In this document: positions 56,983 to 64,000 of the stretch, one piece after another
Numbering within the stretch: the first letter of the stretch is position 1
How the letters are laid out: each line of letters begins with the position of its first letter
Origin: Burkholderiales bacterium
GTDB lineage: Bacteria > Pseudomonadota > Gammaproteobacteria > Burkholderiales > Burkholderiaceae_D
Assembly: GCA_016196925.1 (NCBI GenBank)
Contig: JACPWS010000012.1
Span: 1-64,000 of the forward strand
Length of the DNA stretch: 64,000 nt
Reading direction: 5' to 3'
The notes under the pieces: model-generated
Database searches by the model: none
What the model was told of the DNA's origin: nothing
The model's input: only the letters and a program-made list of their open reading frames with translations
Made by a program: the position numbers and the translations under genes

Positions 56983-58137
56983 TTATTCTTCGCGCCGCAA
57001 GGCCGGCCGCTTGCCGATCACGATTTCCAGCGTCGGTTGCTGGGCATTGCGCAGCACGGTGATTTTCGCCTTGTTGCCCGGTTTCAGTTGCGCCACCAGG
57101 TTCAGCATTTCGGTGGTGTCGCCGACTGGCTTGCCCTCGATCGCCAGCAGGATATCGCCCGGTTTCATGCCGGCCCGGTCGGCTGGGCCGCCGCGTATTA
57201 CGCCGGCGATGATGGCGCCGGTTTTCTGCTTGAGGCCGAAGCTCTCGGCCAGCTCGGGCGTGATGTCTTGCGGTTCGACGCCTATCCAGCCGCGCACTAC
57301 GTGGCCATGATTGATGATGGATTCCATCACCAACTTCACGGTGGCGACCGGAATTGCGAAGCCTATGCCGACCGAGCCGCCGTTTTGCGAATAGATGGCC
57401 GTGTTGATGCCGAGCAGATTGCCATTCACATCGACCAGGGCGCCGCCGGAATTGCCGGGATTGACGGCCGCATCGGTCTGGATAAAATTTTCAAACGCAT
57501 TGTCGGTCAGATGATTGCGTCCTACCGCCGAGATGATACCCATGGTCACAGTCTGGCCGACGCCGAACGGATTGCCTATCGCCAGCGCGATATCGCCGAC
57601 CTGGGCCTGATCCGAGTGGCCCAGTGTGATCGCCGGTAAATTCGGCAGATCGATCTTGATCACGGCCAGGTCGGTTTCGGGATCGGTGCCGACCACTTTT
57701 GCCACAGTCTTGCGGCCGTCGGCCAGCGCCACATCGATTTCATCGGCAGCTTCGACTACATGGTTATTCGTCAGGATATAGCCCTGGGCGCTGACGATCA
57801 CGCCGGAGCCAAGGCTGGACTGGCGCTCGGCCTGGCCTTGCTGGTCGCCGAAAAAACGCTTCAGGAAAGGGTCGTTCAGTAAGGGGTTCCGGCTTTGCCG
57901 GACTTCTTTCGAGGTAAAGATATTCACTACCGAAGGCATGGCGCGTTGCGCCGCCGAGCGGTAAGAACTTTGCACCGGCACGCCACTGAGCGGCGCTTCC
58001 TGCAGCATGACGGTGGAAGCCAGGCGCAGGCTCTGGCCAGACTTACCCGCCCATTCAGGTTTCAGGGTGGTTACAATAAACCAGAGTGCCAGGACCACCG
58101 TGATGGTCTGGGCGAACAAAAGCCAAAGACGTCGCAT
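56983..58137 (-). CDS. Do-family trypsin-like serine protease (DegS/DegQ-like, single PDZ)
   Basis: SLGSGVIVSAQGYILTNNHVVEAADEIDV, DLAVIKID, QTDAAVNPGNSGGALVD; PDZ domain; N-terminal TM. Confidence 0.93.
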   Translation of the reverse strand: MRRLWLLFAQTITVVLALWFIVTTLKPEWAGKSGQSLRLASTVMLQEAPLSGVPVQSSYRSAAQRAMPSVVNIFTSKEVRQSRNPLLNDPFLKRFFGDQQGQAERQSSLGSGVIVSAQGYILTNNHVVEAADEIDVALADGRKTVAKVVGTDPETDLAVIKIDLPNLPAITLGHSDQAQVGDIALAIGNPFGVGQTVTMGIISAVGRNHLTDNAFENFIQTDAAVNPGNSGGALVDVNGNLLGINTAIYSQNGGSVGIGFAIPVATVKLVMESIINHGHVVRGWIGVEPQDITPELAESFGLKQKTGAIIAGVIRGGPADRAGMKPGDILLAIEGKPVGDTTEMLNLVAQLKPGNKAKITVLRNAQQPTLEIVIGKRPALRREE

Positions 58138-58149
58138 AGAAAGAGGAAA

Positions 58150-58917
58150 ATGAATTTAACTTCAGTCAACAGGGATGAGCTGGTGCAATTTTTGGAAGCA
58201 GAATTGCAAGTCAGCCGCTACCGTGATTATTGCCCAAATGGCTTGCAGGTGGAAGGGCGGGCGCAGATTAAACGCATCGTCAGCGGCGTGACCGCCAGCC
58301 TGGCCTTGCTGCAGCAGGCGGTGGCGCTCGATGCCGATGCGGTGCTGGTGCACCACGGTTACTTCTGGCGCGGCGAGGATGCCCGTGTGATCGGGACCAA
58401 ACAGCGCCGCCTGAAACTCTTGCTGCAGCACGATATTTCCCTGTTCGCCTACCATTTGCCGCTGGATAGCCACGCGGAGCTGGGGAATAACGCCAGTCTG
58501 GCAAAACATCTGGGTTTGCTGCCGGAAGCGCGCTTCGGCGACGACGATCTGGGCTGGCTGGGATGCCTGGAGCAGTCCGGCATCGCCACCGTGGGCCAAC
58601 TGGCGGCGCTACTGGAGCAGCGTCTGGGGCGCCAGCCCTTGCTGATCGGCGATCCTGCGCAAAAGCTCGGCAAGATCGCCTGGTGCAGCGGCGCCGCGCA
58701 AAACCTGCTGCAGCAAGCGGTAGATGCCGGCGCCACGGTCTATCTGAGCGGGGAAATCTCCGAGCCCACCGTGCACCTGGCGCGCGAAGCCGGGGTGGCT
58801 TATCTGGCTTGCGGCCATCATGCGACCGAACGTTACGGCATACAGGCGCTGGGCGATTATCTGGCTGAACGGTTCGGCATCGCGCATCACTTCGTCGATA
58901 TCGATAATCCGGTGTGA
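58150..58917 (+). CDS. Nif3-like dinuclear metal centre hexameric protein
   Basis: RDYCPNGLQVEGRAQIKRIVSGVTASLALLQQAVALDADAVLVHHGYFW; start trimmed to MNLTSVNRDEL. Confidence 0.92.
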   Translation: MNLTSVNRDELVQFLEAELQVSRYRDYCPNGLQVEGRAQIKRIVSGVTASLALLQQAVALDADAVLVHHGYFWRGEDARVIGTKQRRLKLLLQHDISLFAYHLPLDSHAELGNNASLAKHLGLLPEARFGDDDLGWLGCLEQSGIATVGQLAALLEQRLGRQPLLIGDPAQKLGKIAWCSGAAQNLLQQAVDAGATVYLSGEISEPTVHLAREAGVAYLACGHHATERYGIQALGDYLAERFGIAHHFVDIDNPV

Positions 58918-58930
58918 GACCGCCGCCGCT

Positions 58931-59350
58931 TTATTTTCTCAGGGCGTCGCGGATTTCGCGCAACAGCAACACGTCTTCCGGCGTCGCGGCGGGAGTGGCG
59001 GGCGCTGCCGGTTCTTCTTTTTTCATTTTGTTAAACAGACGCACCATCTGGAAAATAATGAAGGCCAAAATCAGGAAATTAACGGAAACGGTAAGGAAGT
59101 TGCCGTAAGCCAGCACGCCGCCGAGCTTTTTGGCTTCCAGCAGCGTCAAATGGGCGTCCTGGCCGTTCAGCGGCAGGTAGTAATTCGAAAAATCGAGGCC
59201 GCCGAAGATGCGGCCGACGATAGGCATCACGATATCGCCGACCACGGAATCGACGATCTTGCCGAAGGCGGCGCCGATAATCACACCGACCGCCAGATCG
59301 ACCACATTGCCCTTGCTGGCAAACGCTTTAAATTCTTGCATCATACTCAT
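58931..59350 (-). CDS. mscL: Large-conductance mechanosensitive channel
   Basis: [43 protein letters not shown]. Confidence 0.97.
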   Translation of the reverse strand: MSMMQEFKAFASKGNVVDLAVGVIIGAAFGKIVDSVVGDIVMPIVGRIFGGLDFSNYYLPLNGQDAHLTLLEAKKLGGVLAYGNFLTVSVNFLILAFIIFQMVRLFNKMKKEEPAAPATPAATPEDVLLLREIRDALRK

Positions 59351-59652
59351 ACGAATCTCCTTTTATCACGGTACGACATTGCCTGAAGTGACAATATTTT
59401 AATGCGCAAAATAACATGGGGAACATTGAGGTAGCTCAATTTTCGTTTCTTGATGTACGCCCTTGTGGGAATGACAGCGGTTTTCTAGGGAAATCTCAAA
59501 AAAACCGCAAAAGCGTGTTGAAAAATCTGATCAACTTGGCGTTTCGGATATCTTTTGCTTTAAAACCATACCTGCGTCCTTTATAATTTAAGGTTGCTAG
59601 AAGCTGGGTTTATGCTTCGACAAGTTTTGATTATTGACAGATTGGGGTTGGT

Positions 59653-60267
59653 ATGAGTATCGAAAAGCAGGTCGATTCCGGCCGTCGCGGTTTGCTCGTC
59701 GCCACGTGCGCGGCGGGTGGTGTGGCTGGCTTGGCAACGACAGGAGCGCTGGTAAGCACTTTCCAGCCATCCGAGCGCGCCAAGGCGGCGGGCGCGCCGG
59801 TGGAAGTGGATATTTCCAGTTTAAAACCGGGTGAAATGACGACCGTGGAATGGCGCGGCAAGCCGGTCTGGATACTGAAGCGCACGCCGGAAATGATGGC
59901 GACGCTGGCCAAGACCGAAGACAAGGTGGCCGATCCGAAATCGAACAAGCCTTACACCATGGAGTTGCCATCGTATTGCGACGCCCAGACCCGTACCCGC
60001 AAGGAGCATAGCGAGATCTTGATCACGGTCGGCATCTGCTCCCACCTCGGTTGCTCGCCCAGTTCCAAGTTCCAGGCCGGCGCCCAGCCTTCGCTGCCGG
60101 ACGACTGGCAAGGCGGCTTCCTCTGCCCTTGCCACGGCTCCACTTTCGACCTGGCCGGCCGCGTATTTAAAAACAAACCGGCCCCACAAAATCTGGATGT
60201 GCCTCGTCACATGTATTTGTCGGATACCAAAATCGTCATCGGTAAAGATGAGAAAGGCGAGGCTTAA
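59653..60267 (+). CDS. petA: Ubiquinol-cytochrome c reductase Rieske Fe-S subunit
   Basis: CSHLGCSP...CPCHGSTFD Rieske motifs; Tat-like N-terminus. Confidence 0.97.
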   Translation: MSIEKQVDSGRRGLLVATCAAGGVAGLATTGALVSTFQPSERAKAAGAPVEVDISSLKPGEMTTVEWRGKPVWILKRTPEMMATLAKTEDKVADPKSNKPYTMELPSYCDAQTRTRKEHSEILITVGICSHLGCSPSSKFQAGAQPSLPDDWQGGFLCPCHGSTFDLAGRVFKNKPAPQNLDVPRHMYLSDTKIVIGKDEKGEA

Positions 60268-60269
60268 TC

Positions 60270-61679
60270 ATGGCATTTGTCGAGAAAAAACTGCCGGCGG
60301 ACGCTCCTGTCGTCGACAAAGCGCTGAACTGGGTCGATGCCCGTTTCCCGCTGACCAAGCTGTGGAACGATCAATGGGGCAAGTATTACGCTCCCAAGAA
60401 TTTCAATTTCTGGTACATCTTCGGCTCGCTGGCGATGCTGGTGCTGGTGATCCAGATCGTGACCGGTATTTTCCTGGTCATGCATTACAAGCCGGATGCT
60501 ACGCTGGCGTTCGCTTCGGTTGAATACATCATGCGCGATGTGCCCTGGGGCTGGCTGGTGCGCTATATGCACTCGACCGGTGCCTCGGCCTTCTTCATCG
60601 TGGTCTACCTGCACATGACGCGCGCCTTCATGTACGGCTCTTACCGCAAGCCGCGCGAACTGGTCTGGCTGTTCGGTTTCGCGATCTTCCTGTGCCTGAT
60701 GGCCGAAGCTTTCATGGGCTACCTGCTGCCTTGGGGCCAGATGTCTTACTGGGGCGCGCAGGTGATCGTCAACCTGTTCGGTGCGATTCCTTTCATCGGC
60801 CCCGACCTGTCCTTGTGGATACGCGGCGACTACGTGGTGTCGGACGCGACCCTGAACCGCTTCTTCTCTTTCCACGTGATCGCCGTGCCGCTGGTTCTGC
60901 TGGGCCTGGTGGTCGCGCATCTGATCGCCTTGCACGAAGTCGGTTCCAACAACCCTGACGGCATCGAAATCAAGGATACCCTGGACGCCGACGGCCATCC
61001 TGTGGACGGCATCCCTTCCCATCCTTATTACACTTTCCACGACATCTTCGGCGTGACCGTGTTCCTGGTTATTTTCAGCGCGATCGTGTTCTTTGCGCCT
61101 GAAATGGGCGGCTACTTCCTGGAGTACAACAACTTCATTCCTGCCGATTCCCTGAAGACGCCTCCGCACATCGCTCCTACCTGGTATTTCACGCCTTTCT
61201 ACTCTATCCTGCGCGCCACCACTTCGGAGTTCCTGTACGTGGTGCAAGCCGGTATCGTCGCGTATGTCGCCCTGATCTACATGGGTTCCAAGCTGAACGC
61301 CAAGCTCAAGATGGCGATTGCCGTCGTGGCCCTGGTGGCGATCGCCGGCATGATGCCGGGTGCGCTCGATGCGAAATTCTGGGGTGTGGTCTTGTTCGGC
61401 GGCTCGGTCGTGATCCTGGCTTTCCTGCCTTGGCTGGACATGTCCGAAGCCAAATCGATACGCTATCGCCCGGACTGGCACAAATACGTGTTCCTGGTAT
61501 TCGGCGTCGCCTTCGTGACCCTCGGTTACCTCGGCATACAAGCGCCGTCGCCAGGCCGCGAGCGCCTGTCGCAAGTCTGCGCCCTCATCTATTTCAGCTT
61601 CTTCCTGCTGATGCCATGGTGGAGTGCAATGGGAAAATTCAAGCCTGTGCCTAAACGCGTCACTTTTGTAGCGCACTGA
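60270..61679 (+). CDS. petB: Cytochrome b
   Basis: 469-aa cytochrome b, GWLVRYMHSTGASAFFIVVYLHMTR...GYLLPWGQMSYWGA. Confidence 0.97.
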   Translation: MAFVEKKLPADAPVVDKALNWVDARFPLTKLWNDQWGKYYAPKNFNFWYIFGSLAMLVLVIQIVTGIFLVMHYKPDATLAFASVEYIMRDVPWGWLVRYMHSTGASAFFIVVYLHMTRAFMYGSYRKPRELVWLFGFAIFLCLMAEAFMGYLLPWGQMSYWGAQVIVNLFGAIPFIGPDLSLWIRGDYVVSDATLNRFFSFHVIAVPLVLLGLVVAHLIALHEVGSNNPDGIEIKDTLDADGHPVDGIPSHPYYTFHDIFGVTVFLVIFSAIVFFAPEMGGYFLEYNNFIPADSLKTPPHIAPTWYFTPFYSILRATTSEFLYVVQAGIVAYVALIYMGSKLNAKLKMAIAVVALVAIAGMMPGALDAKFWGVVLFGGSVVILAFLPWLDMSEAKSIRYRPDWHKYVFLVFGVAFVTLGYLGIQAPSPGRERLSQVCALIYFSFFLLMPWWSAMGKFKPVPKRVTFVAH

Positions 61680-61704
61680 GCCAATTAAGCGAGGAAGAAT
61701 AAGC

Positions 61705-62469
61705 ATGAAATTACTCAAAAAACTGATCGCTGCACTGGCGTTGGTTCCTGCCCTGGCCTTGGCTAACGAGGCAACGTTTCCGCTGGATCACGCGCCGGAT
61801 CGTTCCACCGACATGGCAGCCCTGCAGAATGGCGCCAAGCTGTTCGTCAACTACTGCCTGAACTGCCATTCGGCGTCCGCCATGCGCTACAACCGCTTGC
61901 GCGACATCGGCCTGACAGAAGACCAGATCAAGAACAACCTGTTGTTCACCGGTGAAAAAGTCGGCGACCTGATGAAGACTAGCCTGGCTGCGAAAGACGC
62001 CAAAGTCTGGTTCGGCGCCGTACCGCCCGATCTGTCGGTGATCGCGCGCGCCAAGGCTTCCGGCGCGGGTTCCGGCGCCGACTGGATCTACACTTATCTG
62101 CGTACTTATTACAAAGACGAGTCCCGCCCTACCGGTTGGAACAACATGGTGTTCCCAGCCGTCGGCATGCCGCATGCCTTGTGGGAATTGCAAGGCGTAC
62201 GCAGCGCCAAGTTCGTCGAAGAAAAAGACCCGCACGACGAATCCAAGGTCGTGCACAAGTTCGACGGCTTCGAAAAAGTCACAGCCGGCACCCTGAACAC
62301 GCTGGAATACGACAATGCGGTCGGCGATCTGGTCGCTTACCTGCAGTGGATGGGCGAGCCGGCCCAGAGTACACGCAAACGCCTCGGCGTCTGGGTCGTG
62401 ATGTTCCTGGCCGGCCTGGCCACGCTGGCATGGCGCCTGAATGCGTCGTACTGGAAAGAAGTAAAGTAA
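61705..62469 (+). CDS. petC: Cytochrome c1
   Basis: NYCLNCHSASAMRYNRL; ARAKASGAGSGADWIYTYLRTYY; C-terminal TM. Confidence 0.96.
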   Translation: MKLLKKLIAALALVPALALANEATFPLDHAPDRSTDMAALQNGAKLFVNYCLNCHSASAMRYNRLRDIGLTEDQIKNNLLFTGEKVGDLMKTSLAAKDAKVWFGAVPPDLSVIARAKASGAGSGADWIYTYLRTYYKDESRPTGWNNMVFPAVGMPHALWELQGVRSAKFVEEKDPHDESKVVHKFDGFEKVTAGTLNTLEYDNAVGDLVAYLQWMGEPAQSTRKRLGVWVVMFLAGLATLAWRLNASYWKEVK

Positions 62470-62614
62470 TGCATCCTGGGCCGCTCAGCTTGCTGATGCC
62501 GGCCGCAGGATATTGAGATCGTCCGTTTTTCTCCGTCGTAAGCGGACGTGTAATCCCTGGGTGAGGTGCGCAAAACTGGCTCCTCGCCCTGATCGTTTCT
62601 AAGGAACTATAAAA

Positions 62615-63226
62615 ATGATGGTTCTCTACTCTGGCACAACCTGCCCATTTTCCCAACGTTGCCGCCTGGTGTTGTTTGAAAAAGGCATGGATTTCGAAAT
62701 CCGCGATGTCGATTTATTCAACAAGCCGGAAGACATCTCGATCATGAATCCTTACGGCCAGGTGCCGATTCTGGTCGAGCGCGAATTGATTTTGTATGAA
62801 TCGAATATCATCAACGAGTACATCGACGAGCGCTTCCCGCATCCGCAACTGATGCCGGCCGATCCGCTGCAACGCGCCCGCGCCCGCCTGATGCTGTTCA
62901 ATTTCGAGAAAGAATTGTTCGTCCACGTGCATACGCTGGAAAACGACAAGAACACTTCTTCCGCGAAAGTGCTGGACAAGGCCCGCGCCGAAATCCGCGA
63001 CAGGCTGACGCAACTGGCGCCTTTGTTCATCAAAAACAAATACATGCTCGGCGACGAGTTCTCCATGCTGGATGTGGCGGTCGCTCCTTTGCTGTGGCGC
63101 CTCGATCACTACGGCATAGAATTGTCCAAGACCGCTGCCCCTTTGATGAAATATGCCGAACGCATCTTCTCGCGTCCGGCTTACATCGAAGCGCTGACCC
63201 CATCTGAAAAAGTCATGCGCCGATAA
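62615..63226 (+). CDS. sspA: Stringent starvation protein A homologue (GST fold)
   Basis: MMVLYSGTTCPFSQRCRLVLFEKGMDFEIRDVDLFNKPEDISIMNPYGQVPILVER. Confidence 0.95.
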   Translation: MMVLYSGTTCPFSQRCRLVLFEKGMDFEIRDVDLFNKPEDISIMNPYGQVPILVERELILYESNIINEYIDERFPHPQLMPADPLQRARARLMLFNFEKELFVHVHTLENDKNTSSAKVLDKARAEIRDRLTQLAPLFIKNKYMLGDEFSMLDVAVAPLLWRLDHYGIELSKTAAPLMKYAERIFSRPAYIEALTPSEKVMRR

Positions 63227-63339
63227 GCGCAAGGCGTTTTACGCTCGACGGCACCTGCAACAAGGCTGATACGTCAGCCTTGTTGTTTTTGGATGTCGCG
63301 TCTATTCTTAAAAATATCTTTTCGCTTGATTGTTTTACC

Positions 63340-63825
63340 ATGTCAGAAATTTCCACCAAACCCTATTTCATGCGCGCCATCTACGAATGGTGCACCGACA
63401 ATGGCTACACGCCGTATATGGCGGTCAAGGTCAATCACGCGGTAAGGGTCCCGATGGAGTTTGTGCGCAACGGCGAAATCGTCTTGAACGTCAGCTTCGG
63501 CGCCACCAGCGGCTTGAAGATGGATAACGATGCCGTTGCTTTCAAGGCGCGTTTCGGCGGCATCTCGCGCGAAATTTACGTGCCGGTAGCCAATGTGCTG
63601 GCCGTCTATGCCAGTGAAAATGCCCAGGGCATGGCGTTTGAAGTGAATTTGACCGAAGAAGAGCCGGTGCCGACCCAGGCCGTGGCAGAAGAGGGCGGCA
63701 AGCCGGCACTGGGCTTGGCGGCAGTCAGCAGCAAGTCAGAAGCTTCGGGCGAATTGCCGGTAGCCGTCGGAGTCAATAAATCGGAAAAAAAATCGGAAAG
63801 ACCCTCGCTAAAAATAATAAAGTAG
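63340..63825 (+). CDS. sspB: ClpXP specificity-enhancing factor SspB
   Basis: STKPYFMRAIYEWCTDNGYTPYMAVKVNHAVRVPMEFVRNGEIVLNVSFGAT; start trimmed to MSEIS. Confidence 0.95.
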   Translation: MSEISTKPYFMRAIYEWCTDNGYTPYMAVKVNHAVRVPMEFVRNGEIVLNVSFGATSGLKMDNDAVAFKARFGGISREIYVPVANVLAVYASENAQGMAFEVNLTEEEPVPTQAVAEEGGKPALGLAAVSSKSEASGELPVAVGVNKSEKKSERPSLKIIK

Positions 63826-63883
63826 TCTACAATGTTGTTCTTCAAGATTGACTGAGAAATCGGGTAATCTTGAAAAAAGTTTC

Positions 63884-63959
63884 GCCGGCTTAGCTCATTT
63901 GGTAGAGCAGTTGACTTGTAATCATCAGGTGGCCAGTTCGATTCCGGCAGCCGGCACCA
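63884..63959 (+). tRNA. tRNA-Thr (anticodon TGT), CCA encoded
   Basis: GCCGGCT-TAGCTCATTTGGTAGAGCA-GTTGACTTGTAATCATC-AGGTG-GCCAGTTCGATTCCGGC-AGCCGGC-ACCA cloverleaf. Confidence 0.95.
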
Positions 63960-63961
63960 AA

Positions 63962-63998
63962 AAAAATCCCATCGTTAGCGATAACGGTGGGATTTTTC
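63962..63998 (+). terminator. Terminator after tRNA-Thr
   Basis: AAATCCCATCGTTAGCGATAACGGTGGGATTTTTC. Confidence 0.8.
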
Positions 63999-64000
63999 TT

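Noticed and set aside
60264-61718. 484-aa ORF opposite petB
   Set aside because: Antisense shadow of a conserved cytochrome b.

Overview
The window looks like a chromosomal segment of a betaproteobacterium, probably Oxalobacteraceae/Burkholderiales (inferred from gene content, gene order and codon usage; not verified by search). Most of it is housekeeping: ychF, MATE pump, patatin, pth, uvrA, MFS, ssb, a large class A PBP, gltBD, mlaFEDACB, a YadGH-like ABC pair, bolA-like, murA, a his operon running into tatABC, a degQ/S-like protease, Nif3-like, mscL, petABC, sspAB and tRNA-Thr. No CRISPR array, prophage or classical defence island was seen. The main points of interest are: (1) a beta-class DNA methyltransferase gene inserted between hisD and hisC, with 4-nt ATGA overlaps on both sides and no restriction partner nearby; (2) a REP-associated tyrosine transposase (RAYT) followed by one of four dispersed copies of an ~80-bp palindromic repeat (ATACTCCCCC ends, YTRTCGTCAGCG core), one of which lies between hisG and hisD; (3) a second MITE/BIME-like family of about 130 bp, present between genes of the mla and his operons; (4) a partial second gltD carrying an exact 219-bp in-frame deletion at a CGAA microhomology, separated from intact gltD by a MarR/CPBP cargo and followed by gene remnants; (5) a chimeric pair of solute-binding proteins joined in frame across a single TAA; (6) a tRNA 3'-end remnant with its terminator next to a small lipoprotein cluster. 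Calls come from reading sequence and translations only; no homology search was run.
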